The notes: a model not told the origin generated them from the sequence alone. A DNA stretch of 64,000 bases from Streptomyces apocyni (GCF_009739465.1 NZ_WHOM01000045.1:248001-312000), one strand, 5' to 3'. Counted from the stretch's first letter, positions 16,531 to 25,545 are shown. A program made the numbers and translations.

Positions 16531-17268
16531 ATGCGCGTCGAGATCTGGAGCGATATCGCCTGCCCGTGGTGCTACATCGGCAAGGCCCGTTTCGAGCAGG
16601 GCCTGGCGGCCTTCGCCCACGGTGACCAGGTCGAGGTGGTGCACCGCTCCTTCGAGCTCGACCCGGGCCGTGCCAAGGGGGACACCGCGCCGGTGATCGA
16701 CATGCTGGCGGCGAAGTACGGGCGCACCCGTGAAGAGGCGCGGGCGATGGAGGAGCATGTCGCCTCCAACGCGCGCGCCGAGGGACTCGGCTACCGCACC
16801 GAGGGCCGCGACCACGGCAACACCTTCGACATCCACCGGCTGCTGCACCTGGCCAGGGACCGTGGCCGCCAGGACGAGCTGCTGAACCTGGCCTACCGGG
16901 CGAACTTCGCCGAGGAGCGCTCCGTCTTCGACCCCGAGGTGCTGCTGGCGCTCGCCGTCGAGGCCGGTCTTGACGAGGGCGAGGTCCGCGCGGTGCTGGC
17001 CGACGGTGACGCGTACGCGGACCAGGTGCGCGCGGACGAGCGGGAGGCCGCCGAGCTGGGCGCGACCGGGGTGCCGTTCTTCGTGCTCGACCGGCGCTTC
17101 GGTGTCTCCGGCGGGCAGCCGGCGGAGGTCTTCACACAGGCCCTGGAGCAGGCGTGGGGGAGCCGCTCGCCGCTCCAGCCGGTGGGCGCGGCGAGTGCTG
17201 AGAGCGGCGAGGGCGAGGCCTGTGGGCCTGATGGATGCGCGGTTCCGCAGGTCAAGGGCGACGTATAA
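16531..17268 (+). CDS. DsbA-family oxidoreductase (FrnE-like)
   Basis: A 245-residue protein with a thioredoxin-like fold beginning VEIWSDIACPWCYIGKARFE; CPWC is the redox CxxC motif at residues 11-14. A helical insertion and the cis-Pro element GATGVPFFVLDRRFGVSGGQ complete the FrnE type of DsbA family. There is no signal peptide, so it is cytoplasmic. The C-terminus has a CGPDGCAVP pair of extra cysteines. The ATG at 16531 is chosen because the family starts exactly there and AGAGAAG lies upstream. It may reduce or isomerise disulfides or act on a polyketide-like substrate. Confidence 0.92.
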   Translation: MRVEIWSDIACPWCYIGKARFEQGLAAFAHGDQVEVVHRSFELDPGRAKGDTAPVIDMLAAKYGRTREEARAMEEHVASNARAEGLGYRTEGRDHGNTFDIHRLLHLARDRGRQDELLNLAYRANFAEERSVFDPEVLLALAVEAGLDEGEVRAVLADGDAYADQVRADEREAAELGATGVPFFVLDRRFGVSGGQPAEVFTQALEQAWGSRSPLQPVGAASAESGEGEACGPDGCAVPQVKGDV

Positions 17269-17319
17269 GCATCACTTAGAGGTTAGCGTCAACTTTATGC
17301 AATGGACGGGGAGTTGGCG

Positions 17320-18378
17320 GTGCCGCAGAGTGGGGGCATGGAGAGCCTCGCAGGCGGCGCGTTCGCGCCGCGGAACACGTATCTGAACACCGCCAGCACC
17401 GGGCTGCTGCCTGAGCCCGCCGCCGTCGCGATGCGGCAGGCCATCGAGGGCGCGGCCGTCGGGCGCCCGACCGACATGTTCGAGGATGTGGAGGCGAGCC
17501 GGGCGGCGTTCGCCCGGCTCGCCGGCGTCCCGGCGAGCCGGGTCGCGGCCGGGTCCTCGGTCTCCGTCTACACCGGGATGATCGCCGCCTCGCTGCCCCA
17601 GGGCGCCGAGGTGCTGGTCGCCGACGGTGACTTCAGCTCCCTGGTGAACCCCTTCCATATGCGCCGCGACCTCTCGGTGCGCACGGTGGCGCTGGAGAAG
17701 CTCGCCGACGCGGTGCGCCCGGAGACCGCCCTGGTCGCGTGCAGCGCCGCGCAGTCCGCGGACGGCCGGGTCGCCGGCCTCCCCGCGATCCGGGCCGCCG
17801 CGCGCGCCCATGGCGCCCGTACGCTGGTCGACGCCTCGCAGTCGGCGGGCTGGCTGCCGCTGGACGCGACGGCCGACGACTACACCGTGGCGGTGGCCTT
17901 CAAGTGGCTGTTCTGTCCGCGTGGCATCGTGTTCTTCGTCGTCCCGGAGGACCTCGGCGGGCTGAACGCCGTCTTCGCGGGCTGGGTCGCGGGCGAGCGG
18001 CCGTGGGACAGCTGCTACGGGCCGGTGGCGGAGCTCGCCTCCTCCGCCCGGCGCTTCGACATCAGCCCCAGCCTCTTCTCGTACCCCGGTGCCCGCGCCT
18101 CGCTCGCGCTGGTCGAGGAGCTGGGTGTGGACGCCATCCACGCGCATGACCTGGCGCTCGCCGGTCGCTTCCGCGACGGCCTTGGCGCCCTGGGGCACAC
18201 TCCGGTGCCCGCGCCGGGTTCGGCGATCGTGTCGGTGCCGGGCCTGGGGCACCGGCAGCCGGAGCTGAGCCGGGCCGACATCGAGGTCTCGGACCGCGCC
18301 GGGAACCTGCGCGCCTCCTTCCACCTGTACAACACCGCGGCCGACGTGGACCGGCTGCTCGACGTGCTGTCCGCCTGA
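17320..18378 (+). CDS. Class V aminotransferase (NifS/epimerase-like PLP enzyme)
   Basis: A 352-residue fold-type I PLP protein. It contains RTLVDASQSAGWLPLDA (the cofactor Asp and Gln) and TVAVAFKWLFCPRG, where the Lys should form the internal aldimine. It resembles isopenicillin-N epimerase-like or cysteine desulfurase-like members; the exact reaction is unknown. The GTG at 17320 is preferred because GGGGAG precedes it at good spacing; an ATG at 17302 has no ribosome site. The stop lies inside a 14-bp tandem repeat, followed by a strong terminator. Confidence 0.85.
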   Translation: MPQSGGMESLAGGAFAPRNTYLNTASTGLLPEPAAVAMRQAIEGAAVGRPTDMFEDVEASRAAFARLAGVPASRVAAGSSVSVYTGMIAASLPQGAEVLVADGDFSSLVNPFHMRRDLSVRTVALEKLADAVRPETALVACSAAQSADGRVAGLPAIRAAARAHGARTLVDASQSAGWLPLDATADDYTVAVAFKWLFCPRGIVFFVVPEDLGGLNAVFAGWVAGERPWDSCYGPVAELASSARRFDISPSLFSYPGARASLALVEELGVDAIHAHDLALAGRFRDGLGALGHTPVPAPGSAIVSVPGLGHRQPELSRADIEVSDRAGNLRASFHLYNTAADVDRLLDVLSA

Positions 18379-18431
18379 CGAGGTCCGCCTGACGAGGTCC
18401 GGTTGACGAGAGCTGGCTGACGAGGTCTGGT
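18376..18431 (+). repeat. 14-bp tandem repeat spanning the stop codon
   Basis: TGACGAG occurs at 18376 (the actual stop codon), 18390, 18404 and 18418, an exact 14-bp period over four units (consensus TGACGAGGTCCGGC). Because 14 is not a multiple of three, the TGA triplets lie in all three frames. Confidence 0.75.
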
Positions 18432-18438
18432 GGACGCA

Positions 18439-18480
18439 ATGCGGCCCGGCACCCCGGAACGGCGGGGTGCCGGGCCGCAT
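18439..18480. terminator. Perfect 18-bp hairpin, bidirectional terminator
   Basis: ATGCGGCCCGGCACCCCG and CGGGGTGCCGGGCCGCAT form a perfect 18-bp stem with the loop GAACGG, between the convergent aminotransferase and ectD genes. Confidence 0.9.
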
Positions 18481-18499
18481 CGCACTACCTCACGAGCCC

Positions 18500-19399
18500 T
18501 TACCTCACGGGCGTGAAGTCCCGCGCCCCGATGTACTCGGGGCGCCGGATCGGCGCCGAGAAGGGCTCTACCGCGGCGTTCTCCACGCTGTTGAACACGA
18601 GGAAGAAGTTGCTCCGCGGGTAGGGAGTGATGTTGTCCCCCGAACCGTGCATGGCGTTGCAGTCGAACCAGGTGGCCGAACCCGCCTCGCCGGTGAACAG
18701 CCGGATTCCGTACCGCGAGGCGAGCTGGGTGAGCGCCTCGTCCGACGGGGTTCCGGCATCCTGCATCTGCAGTGACTTCTTGTAGTTGTCCTTCGGCGTC
18801 GCGCCCGCGCAGCCCAGGAACGTACGATGCGACCCCGGCATGATCATCAGACCGCCGTTGGTGTCGTAGTTCTTGGTGAGCGCGATGGACACCGAGACGG
18901 TCCGCATGTTCGGGATGCCGTCCTCGGCGTGCCAGGTCTCGAAGTCCGAGTGCCAGTAGAAGCCGGTGGCGCCGAAGCCCGGCTTCACGTTGATGCGCGA
19001 CTGGTGCACGTAGACGTCGGAGCCCAGGATCTGACGGGCCCGGCCGACGACGCGCGGGTCAGCGGCGAGCCTGCCGAAGAGCTCGCTGATCTTGTGCACC
19101 TCGAAGAGGGTGCGGATGTCCTGGGAGCGCGGCTCGACGATGGAGCGTTCGTCCGCCCGCATCGCGGGATCGTTCATGAGCCGTTCCAGCTCGGCGTGGT
19201 AGACCTCTACCTCGTCCGGAGCGATCAGCTGGTCGATCGCCAGGAAACCGTCCCGTTCGAACCCCGCCAGCTCGTTGGCCGAGATCGGCCCTTGCGTACC
19301 CGGCTCGGACCACACCACAGGGTCCTCGCGGTCGATGAGCACCTCGGTGGCGCCTCGGGTCGGGTACAGGTCGGCGGTGCGTTCGGGTGCGGTGGTCAT
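18500..19399 (-). CDS. ectD: Ectoine hydroxylase
   Basis: A 299-residue Fe(II)/2-oxoglutarate dioxygenase that converts ectoine to 5-hydroxyectoine. The EctD signature FGATGFYWHSDFETWHAEDG carries the iron ligands His and Asp (HSD), and NAMHGSGDNITPYPRSNFF supplies the distal His and 2-oxoglutarate-binding residues. Length matches the family. It is last in the minus-strand ect gene set, 156 bp after ectC, with a strong hairpin between them, so its expression may be lower or separately controlled. A perfect terminator follows it. Confidence 0.97.
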   Translation of the reverse strand: MTTAPERTADLYPTRGATEVLIDREDPVVWSEPGTQGPISANELAGFERDGFLAIDQLIAPDEVEVYHAELERLMNDPAMRADERSIVEPRSQDIRTLFEVHKISELFGRLAADPRVVGRARQILGSDVYVHQSRINVKPGFGATGFYWHSDFETWHAEDGIPNMRTVSVSIALTKNYDTNGGLMIMPGSHRTFLGCAGATPKDNYKKSLQMQDAGTPSDEALTQLASRYGIRLFTGEAGSATWFDCNAMHGSGDNITPYPRSNFFLVFNSVENAAVEPFSAPIRRPEYIGARDFTPVR

Positions 19400-19444
19400 G
19401 GTGTTGCCTGCCTCTCCTCTCGTACGGCCCTTACGGGATGTACA

Positions 19445-19482
19445 CCTCGGCCGCCCCCCGGTAAGAGCAGGGGCGGCCGAGG
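19445..19482 (-). terminator. Hairpin between ectC and ectD
   Basis: CCTCGGCCGCCCC and GGGGCGGCCGAGG form a perfect 13-bp stem with a 12-base loop in the ectC-ectD intergenic region. It could be a partial terminator that sets the ectoine to hydroxyectoine ratio, or an RNA-stabilising element. Confidence 0.6.
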
Positions 19483-19555
19483 AGATCAGGGGGCGTCAAA
19501 GCCCGGGCGTAAGCCCGCTGGTCAGCTGTCAGCTGGTTGAGCCGGTTGACCTGGT

Positions 19556-19960
19556 TCAGCTGGGGTCAGGCTCCGTGAGCAGCGGGTACACGCCGTTCTC
19601 GTCGTGGTCCTCTCGGCCCGTCACCGGCGGGTTGAAGACGCACAGGCAGCGGAAGTCCTGCTTGATCCGCATCGTGTGCTTCTCGTGCCCGTCCAGCAAG
19701 TACATCGTGCCCGGCGTGATGATGTATTTCTCGCCGGTCGTGTCATCGGTGAGTTCGGCCTCGCCCTCGACACAGACGACGGCCTCGATGTGGTTGGCGT
19801 ACCACATGGACGTCTCGGTGCCCGCGTACAGGACGGTCTCGTGCAGCGAGAAGCCGACGCGCTCCTTGGCGAGCACGATCCGCTTGCTCTCCCAGGTGCC
19901 GGAGGCCGACTTGACGTGGCGGTCGGTGCCTTCTATGTCCTTGAACGAACGGACGATCAC
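19556..19960 (-). CDS. ectC: L-ectoine synthase
   Basis: A 134-residue cupin that cyclises N-gamma-acetyl-2,4-diaminobutyrate to ectoine. It starts [16 protein letters not shown] and contains the cupin segments [20 protein letters not shown] and [10 protein letters not shown], which hold the metal- and substrate-binding residues, and ends with the conserved [20 protein letters not shown]. Length is standard for EctC. It lies 77 bp after ectB. Immediately after the stop are short CAACC/AGCTGA repeats. Confidence 0.98.
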   Translation of the reverse strand: MIVRSFKDIEGTDRHVKSASGTWESKRIVLAKERVGFSLHETVLYAGTETSMWYANHIEAVVCVEGEAELTDDTTGEKYIITPGTMYLLDGHEKHTMRIKQDFRCLCVFNPPVTGREDHDENGVYPLLTEPDPS

Positions 19961-20037
19961 GGTGAGTCGATTCCTTGTCTCTTACGGGTACGGGGGCTAC
20001 GGGTACGCGGGCGGTACGGGGACCGGGTGCCGCGGGG

Positions 20038-21306
20038 TCAGGCGGTCTCGCGCACGGCGCGGGCGAGGGTACGCAGTCCCTCGTCCAGCTCGTCGGCGGT
20101 GATCGTCAGCGCGGGGAGCATCTTGACGACCTCGCTCTCCGGACCGGAGGTCTCGATCAGCAGGCCCAGCTCGAAGGCCCGCTTGGCGACCTTGCCCGCG
20201 CGGTCCTTGTCGTGGAACTCCAGGCCCCAGACCAGACCGCGGCCGCGGTACTCCTTGGTCGCCTCGGGGTGCTCGGCGCGGATCGCGGACAGGGCGGCCT
20301 CGACCTGCTCGCCGCGGGCCAGGGTCTGCTTCTCCATCTGCCCGTCGGCCCAGTACGCGTCCAGCGCGGCGGCCGCCGTGACGAAGGCCGGGTTGTTGCC
20401 GCGGAAGGTGCCGTTGTGCTCGCCCGGCTCCCAGATGTCCAGCTCGGGCTTGAACAGGGTCAGCGCCATCGGCAGACCGTAGCCGCTGATGGACTTCGAG
20501 ACGGTGACGATGTCCGGCGTGATGCCCGCCTCCTCGAAGGAGAAGAACGCGCCGGTGCGGCCGCAGCCCATCTGGATGTCGTCGACGATCAGCAGCATGT
20601 CCCAGCGCTTGCAGACGTCGGCGAGCTGACGCAGCCACTCGGCGCGCGCGACGTTGATGCCGCCCTCGCCCTGCACGGTCTCGACGATCACGGCCGCGGG
20701 CTTGTTGAGCCCGGAACCGGAGTTCTCCAGCAGGCTCTCGAACCAGATGAAGTCCGGGGTCCGGCCGTCGAGGTAGTTGTCGAACGGCATCGGCGTGCCG
20801 TGCACCAGCGGGATACCGGCACCGGCGCGCTTGAAGGCGTTGCCGGTCACGGCGAGTGAGCCGAGCGACATGCCGTGGAAGGCGTTGGTGAAGGACACGA
20901 TCGACTCGCGGCCCTTGACCTTACGGGCCAGCTTCAGCGCCGACTCGACGGCGTTGGTGCCCGTCGGGCCCGGGAACATGACCTTGTACGGCAGGTCACG
21001 CGGGCGCAGGATCGTGTTCTGGAACGACTCCAGGAACGCGCGCTTCGCCGTGGTCGACATGTCGAGACCGTGGGTGACGCCGTCCCGCTCGATGTAGTCG
21101 ATCAGGGCGCGTTTGAGGACGGGGTTGTTGTGGCCGTAGTTCAGCGAACCGGCCCCGGCGAAGAAGTCGAGGTACTCGTGGCCGTCCTCGTCGTACATGC
21201 GGCTGCCCTGCGCGCGGTCGAAGACGGTGGGCCAACCGCGGCAGTAGCTGCGCACCTCCGACTCCAGGGTCTCGAAGACGCTCAGGTCGGGCTGGGTGAT
21301 GGTCAC
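20038..21306 (-). CDS. ectB: Diaminobutyrate-2-oxoglutarate transaminase
   Basis: A 422-residue class III PLP aminotransferase that converts aspartate semialdehyde to 2,4-diaminobutyrate with glutamate as donor, the first committed step of ectoine synthesis. Characteristic elements are [15 protein letters not shown] near residue 50, [16 protein letters not shown], the cofactor site [14 protein letters not shown], and the PLP lysine in [18 protein letters not shown]. The GTG start is preceded by AGGAGGA with eight-base spacing. It follows ectA by about 98 bp in the same operon. Confidence 0.98.
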   Translation of the reverse strand: MTITQPDLSVFETLESEVRSYCRGWPTVFDRAQGSRMYDEDGHEYLDFFAGAGSLNYGHNNPVLKRALIDYIERDGVTHGLDMSTTAKRAFLESFQNTILRPRDLPYKVMFPGPTGTNAVESALKLARKVKGRESIVSFTNAFHGMSLGSLAVTGNAFKRAGAGIPLVHGTPMPFDNYLDGRTPDFIWFESLLENSGSGLNKPAAVIVETVQGEGGINVARAEWLRQLADVCKRWDMLLIVDDIQMGCGRTGAFFSFEEAGITPDIVTVSKSISGYGLPMALTLFKPELDIWEPGEHNGTFRGNNPAFVTAAAALDAYWADGQMEKQTLARGEQVEAALSAIRAEHPEATKEYRGRGLVWGLEFHDKDRAGKVAKRAFELGLLIETSGPESEVVKMLPALTITADELDEGLRTLARAVRETA

Positions 21307-21404
21307 AGCGAATCTCCTCCTGGGAGATGAAAGACGTGGGGGGGTGTTACCTGGACATGGGGTCTGTCGGAAAGCTCGGGGGCGGGCCGTCGTGGCCCTG
21401 CGGC

Positions 21405-21962
21405 TCAGAAGGACAGGGGGCCTATCCGGTAGAGCACCTCGGGGTCGTGCCCGCCGCCGTCGGGGAACAGGCCCGCATCGAACAGCACCTCGGTCTCGAC
21501 GGAGGCGCCGTGCCGCTCGGCGTACGAGGCGAACAGGCGCTCGGAGGCGGTGTTGCCCGGGGTGATGGTGGTCTCCAGCGTGCTCAGCCCGGACTCGGAC
21601 TCCTTGGCGACGCTCGCGGACAGGCTGTCCAGCATCGCCGCGGCCAGGCCGCGTCCGCGCTGTGCCGCGTCCACGGCGACCTGCCAGATCAGCAGGGTGT
21701 CCGGGCGGTCGGGGCGGAGGTATCCGGAGATGAAGCCGACTGGGTCTCCGCCGCTGTCGCGGGCTACTACGGAGGTGTCGGCGAAGTCACGGCACCACAG
21801 CAGGTAGCTGTAGGAGGAGTTGAGGTCGAGGGTCTTGGAGTCGCGCGCTATGCGCCAGAGCGCGGCTCCATCCTCCACCTGAGGGCGGTCGAGCCGCAGA
21901 TCTCCCAGCTTTTCGGCAATGTCACTACGGGTCGGTGCTAGGTCTGCTTGTGCAGCGGTCAT
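21405..21962 (-). CDS. ectA: L-2,4-diaminobutyrate acetyltransferase
   Basis: A 185-residue GNAT enzyme that acetylates the gamma-amino group of diaminobutyrate. It has the EctA features [20 protein letters not shown] near residue 45 and the acetyl-CoA loop [20 protein letters not shown], followed by [21 protein letters not shown]. The ATG at 21962 matches the family start; an open frame continues 26 codons upstream but that stretch is AT-rich and does not look coding. There is no clear ribosome site before 21962, and AT-rich promoter-like sequence lies directly upstream, so a very short leader is possible. First gene of the ect operon. Confidence 0.95.
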   Translation of the reverse strand: MTAAQADLAPTRSDIAEKLGDLRLDRPQVEDGAALWRIARDSKTLDLNSSYSYLLWCRDFADTSVVARDSGGDPVGFISGYLRPDRPDTLLIWQVAVDAAQRGRGLAAAMLDSLSASVAKESESGLSTLETTITPGNTASERLFASYAERHGASVETEVLFDAGLFPDGGGHDPEVLYRIGPLSF

Positions 21963-22221
21963 ACGTATTGAATTTACCGACCTAAAATCAAAATTGCATC
22001 GCGAGAAGGGGTTGTGTGAGGGTCGCGTATGTGGTATCACGCGGGGGTGCGTGCTCGCGTGTACGCTTGGCGTGATGTGGTGATTTGCCCGGGATCATTG
22101 GGGTGAACCGGACAGCCTGTTGATTAGGTCACAGAGCCGTAACTCTCGCGAGATCTGTCCGACTTACGAGGTTTGGCGTTCGCGAAATCTTAGTGTTTAG
22201 CCTCGAAGAAACCGGGCAGAC
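21963..22221 (-). promoter_or_regulatory. Long upstream region of the ect operon
   Basis: No gene is seen here on either strand. The 60 bases next to ectA are unusually AT-rich for this genome (TAAATTC and ATTTTGATTTTA on the minus strand) and probably hold the promoter. Further upstream are the palindrome TCTCGCGAGA (22144-22153) and CGGACAG/CTGTCCG arms (22109-22115 and 22155-22161) that could fold in RNA. A consensus promoter could not be fixed. Confidence 0.5.
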
Positions 22222-22262
22222 GAATACGGGAAGCTGCGCTGAAAAAGCAGCTCCCGGTATTC
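22222..22262. terminator. Hairpin downstream of the class V aminotransferase
   Basis: GAATACGGGAAGCTGC pairs with GCAGCTCCCGGTATTC (14 of 16 positions) around the loop GCTGAAAAA. It is about 80 bp downstream of the minus-strand aminotransferase and would separate it from the ect operon. Confidence 0.75.
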
Positions 22263-22339
22263 GTGGAATGCTAGCTAATTCGTGGGGCTCAGTACCGTCA
22301 ATGCTTTGCCTGAGGCCCGTAATTCGGCTACGGCCGCGG

Positions 22340-23488
22340 CTACGCGGGCCGGGTCCAGACCGCCGTGACCGCCCGGCTGGCCGCCTCCAGGTCCACGGCG
22401 GGCCCCGACATGTCGCCGAGCGCGGCGCCCAGGGCCGCCAGTGTGGCGTGCACCACGTCGTGGGTGGCGTCGGGGCCGTAGTGATTGACCCGGATCATCT
22501 CGTGGGCGAGCGCGCCGCCACCGGCCACCAGGGGCAGCGTCGGGTCGGCCGCCAGCGCCCGGGCCACCAGCTCGGACGCGTCGGTTCCGGCTGGGGCGCG
22601 CAGGGTCGTGGCGACCGGTGCCGCGTCCGCCGCGTCGTGGACGTACGGCTCCAGGGCGCTCGGGCCACTCAGGCCGGGCCGTCCGCTCCGTCCGCCGCCC
22701 AGCGCGAGCGCGCCCGCGCGGGTGGCCTCGGCGGCCCGCGCGTGCCGCGCCGTCACCGCGTCCAGGCCCGCCGCCTCGATGCGCTCCACACACGCCTCGA
22801 GGGCGAGCATCTCCAGCTGCGCCGGAGCATGCGGCAGCGCGCGGCGGCCGCCGTCGATCCAGCGCTCCTTCCAGTCGAGCAGCGACAGGTACGAGCGGCG
22901 TGGGGCCCCGGGGTTCTCCGTGAACCGCTGCCAGGCGCGCTCGCTCACCGAGACCGCGGAGACGCCCGCGGGCCCGCCCATCGCCTTCTGCGCGCCGATC
23001 ACGCACAGATCCACGCCCCAGGCGTCGACCAGCAGCGGCTCGGCGGCCACCGAGGCGACCGCGTCGACCATGAACAGGGCGCCGTGGGCGCGTACCACCT
23101 TGCCGATCTCGGCGACCGGGTTGGTGTTGCCGGTCGCCGCCTCGGCGTGCACCAGCGAAACGAAGTCGATCTCCGGATGCTCGGTCAGGGCCTGCTCGAC
23201 CTGGCGCGCGGTCACCGCCGTGTGGAACGGCACGGCCAGGTCCACGACGTGCGCTCCGCAGTCGCGCAGCCAGTCGCCGAAGGTCTGCCCGTACGGCCCG
23301 GTGACCACGTTGAGCGCGGTCGAGCCGGGCTTCGCGCCGGACCTGATGCAGCCCTCCAGCGGCAGCAGCGCCTCACCCTGCATGATCACGACGTCCTGCT
23401 CGGTGCCGAGCAGCCGCGCCACCCGCCGCTCGATCGCGGCGAAGTGCGCGGCGCTCAGCGGGGCGAGGTCGAGGAAGGGGTGGGTCAC
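22340..23488 (-). CDS. Alanine-glyoxylate/serine-type class V aminotransferase
   Basis: A 382-residue PLP enzyme of fold type I. It has an MQGEALLPLEGCIRS stretch near residue 40, LFMVDAVASVAAEPL with the cofactor Asp, and DLCVIGAQKAMGGPAG with the PLP lysine. These are features of the alanine-glyoxylate / serine-pyruvate aminotransferase group (pyridoxal-phosphate-dependent aminotransferase family protein). The GTG/ATG start at 23488 is followed by MTHPFLDLAPLSAAHF, which fits the family. It is divergent from the amidohydrolase gene 80 bp away. The physiological amino donor and acceptor are not clear. Confidence 0.9.
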   Translation of the reverse strand: MTHPFLDLAPLSAAHFAAIERRVARLLGTEQDVVIMQGEALLPLEGCIRSGAKPGSTALNVVTGPYGQTFGDWLRDCGAHVVDLAVPFHTAVTARQVEQALTEHPEIDFVSLVHAEAATGNTNPVAEIGKVVRAHGALFMVDAVASVAAEPLLVDAWGVDLCVIGAQKAMGGPAGVSAVSVSERAWQRFTENPGAPRRSYLSLLDWKERWIDGGRRALPHAPAQLEMLALEACVERIEAAGLDAVTARHARAAEATRAGALALGGGRSGRPGLSGPSALEPYVHDAADAAPVATTLRAPAGTDASELVARALAADPTLPLVAGGGALAHEMIRVNHYGPDATHDVVHATLAALGAALGDMSGPAVDLEAASRAVTAVWTRPA

Positions 23489-23568
23489 GGTGCAGCTCTC
23501 TTCGTTTCGTTCGCGAGGTCGTCCGGGGCTGTCGGTCGAGCGTACCCAGGGCGTTCTACGCTGCGGGT

Positions 23569-24660
23569 ATGACGGATCAAGCGGTGCTGCGGGTGACGGG
23601 GCGGGTGCTGGTCGGCCCCGACGACGTACGGGATGAGCTGTGGGTCGTCGGGGGGCGGGTCTCGTACACCCGGCCAGCCGGGGTGCGCGATGTGCGCACC
23701 GTCCAGGGCTGGGCGCTGCCGGGACTGGTGGACGCGCACTGCCACGTCGGTCTGGACGCCCATGGCGCCGTGCCCGAGGACGTCGCCGAGAAGCAGGCGC
23801 TCACCGACCGGGAGGCGGGGACGCTGCTCATCCGGGACGCGGGGTCACCGTCCGACACCCGCTGGATCGACGACCGCGCGGACCTGCCGAAGATCATCCG
23901 CGCCGGGCGGCATATCGCCCGCACCCGGCGCTACATCCGCAACTACGCGCACGAGATCGAGCCCGCCGACCTGGTCGCCTACGTGGCCCAGGAGGCCAGG
24001 CGCGGCGACGGCTGGGTCAAGCTCGTCGGTGACTGGCTCGACCGTGGCAGCGGCGATCTGTCCGCCTGCTGGCCGCGCGGGGCTGTCGAGGCCGCGATCG
24101 CCGAGGCGCACCGGCTCGGCGCCCGGGTCACCGCGCACTGCTTCGCCGAGGACTCGCTGCGCGACCTCGTCGAGGCCGGAATCGACTGCATCGAGCATGC
24201 CACCGGCCTGACCGAGGACACCATCCCGCTTTTCGCCGAGCGTGGTGTCGCCATCGTCCCGACCCTGGTGAACATCGCGACCTTCCCGAAGCTGGCCGAG
24301 TCCGGGGACGCCAAGTTCCCGATCTGGGCCGATCACATGCGGCGGCTGTACGAGCGCCGGTACGACACCGTCCGCGCCGCCTACGACGCCGGGGTGCCGA
24401 TCTTCGTCGGCACCGACGCGGGCGGCTCGCTCCCGCACGGCCTGGCGGCGGCGGAGGTCACCGAGCTGACCAAGGCGGGCATCCCGCCGCTGCGCGCACT
24501 GTCCGCGACGACCTGGGCCGCCCGCGCCTGGCTCGGCCGCCCGGGTCTCGACGAGGGCGCCCCCGCTGACCTCGTCGTCTACGACGAGGACCCACGCACC
24601 GATGTCCGGGTACTCGCGGCACCCCGCCGCATCGTCCTGAACGGAACGGTCGTCGGCTGA
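23569..24660 (+). CDS. Amidohydrolase (imidazolonepropionase-like)
   Basis: A 363-residue metal-dependent amidohydrolase. Metal-binding elements are VDAHCHVG (near residue 60, the HxH pair), VTAHCFAED, IEHATGL and VGTDAGGSLPHG with the final Asp. The C-terminal ADLVVYDEDPRTDV returns to the small beta-sandwich domain that such enzymes share with imidazolonepropionase. It has no signal peptide. The substrate is unknown. It is convergent with the uronate dehydrogenase gene 22 bp downstream, and marks the left border of the pectin island. Confidence 0.9.
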   Translation: MTDQAVLRVTGRVLVGPDDVRDELWVVGGRVSYTRPAGVRDVRTVQGWALPGLVDAHCHVGLDAHGAVPEDVAEKQALTDREAGTLLIRDAGSPSDTRWIDDRADLPKIIRAGRHIARTRRYIRNYAHEIEPADLVAYVAQEARRGDGWVKLVGDWLDRGSGDLSACWPRGAVEAAIAEAHRLGARVTAHCFAEDSLRDLVEAGIDCIEHATGLTEDTIPLFAERGVAIVPTLVNIATFPKLAESGDAKFPIWADHMRRLYERRYDTVRAAYDAGVPIFVGTDAGGSLPHGLAAAEVTELTKAGIPPLRALSATTWAARAWLGRPGLDEGAPADLVVYDEDPRTDVRVLAAPRRIVLNGTVVG

Positions 24661-24682
24661 GAGCCGGTCCTTCCTATCCTTC

Positions 24683-25492
24683 CTAGCGCGGCCACATCGG
24701 CGGATTGGTGCAGAAGTGGCCGCCCAGGTGGGCGTGTTCGGGGTTGTCCGGGTCCAGTTCGCCGTGCTCGGCCAGCAGCTTCGCGGCGTACGGTTCCGAG
24801 TCGTCCTGCGGGTCGTAGCCGAGGGCCCGTGCGGAGGCGAGGTCCCACGGCAGGCGGGTGTTGGCCGACGAGCCGTACACCACGGTGTGGCCGACGCCGC
24901 TCGCGGTCAGTGCCGCGTGGAAGAGGCGGGCGCAGTCGGCCGGGCTCATCCAGATCGAGAGCATGCGCACCGACGTGGGCTCGGGGAAACAGGAGCCGAT
25001 GCGCACCGACACGGTCTCCAGCCCGTGCTTGTCCCAGTAGAGCTGGGCGAGGTCCTCGCCGAAGCACTTGGAGAGGCCGTAGAAGGTGTCCGGGCGGTGT
25101 GGGGTCCCGGCCGGGATCAGTGGCTCGCCGCCGCCCGGCCGGGGCGTGAAGCCGATCGCGTGGTTCGAGGATGCGAACACCACGCGTGGGACGCCTTCCT
25201 GGCGCGCGGCCTCGTAAAGGTGGTACGTCCCCGTGATGTTGGCCCGCAGGATGTCGTCGAAGGGCGCCTCGAGGGAGATGCCCGCGAGGTGGATGACCGC
25301 GTCCACGCCCCGGACGGCCGCGCGCACCGCGTCCAGGTCGCCGAGGTCGGCGGCGATCGCGTCGGGTGCGTCGGCGACCGGGGTGAGGTCGAGCAGGCGC
25401 AGCTCGTAGCCGTACGCGGGCAGCAGGTCCCGCATCAGGGTGCCGAGGCCGCCGGCGGCGCCGGTGAGCAGGACGGTGCGGGGAGCGGCCAA
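24683..25492 (-). CDS. Uronate dehydrogenase-like SDR
   Basis: A 269-residue extended short-chain dehydrogenase. It starts with the NAD-binding loop LLTGAAGGLG, has the active-site YGLSKCFGE (Tyr-x-x-x-Lys) near residue 135, and SSNHAIGF and RIGSCFPEP motifs characteristic of uronate dehydrogenases. It would oxidise D-galacturonate or D-glucuronate to the aldarolactone with NAD, which suits pectin catabolism. It is divergent from the unknown gene at 25627, sharing a 134-bp control region. Confidence 0.85.
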   Translation of the reverse strand: MAAPRTVLLTGAAGGLGTLMRDLLPAYGYELRLLDLTPVADAPDAIAADLGDLDAVRAAVRGVDAVIHLAGISLEAPFDDILRANITGTYHLYEAARQEGVPRVVFASSNHAIGFTPRPGGGEPLIPAGTPHRPDTFYGLSKCFGEDLAQLYWDKHGLETVSVRIGSCFPEPTSVRMLSIWMSPADCARLFHAALTASGVGHTVVYGSSANTRLPWDLASARALGYDPQDDSEPYAAKLLAEHGELDPDNPEHAHLGGHFCTNPPMWPR

Positions 25493-25545
25493 TGCGGGTG
25501 CCTCCTCGGGGCGCGGCGTTCACGCTGGTCAGCCGGGAGCGTCCG

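Noticed and set aside
18376..18431. Possible CRISPR-like array
   Set aside because: Units are 14 bp with no spacers and no cas genes nearby; it is a simple tandem repeat.
22275..23006. Minus-strand frame overlapping the class V aminotransferase end, finishing AVAELRASGKALTVLSPTN
   Set aside because: The tail looks protein-like past the aminotransferase stop, hinting at a frameshift, but the rest of the frame is Arg/Gly-rich shadow and the annotated frame ends normally for its family.
23569..24660. Amidohydrolase as galactarolactone isomerase of the uronate pathway
   Set aside because: Although next to uronate dehydrogenase, its motifs are those of imidazolonepropionase-like enzymes and it is convergent, not co-transcribed.
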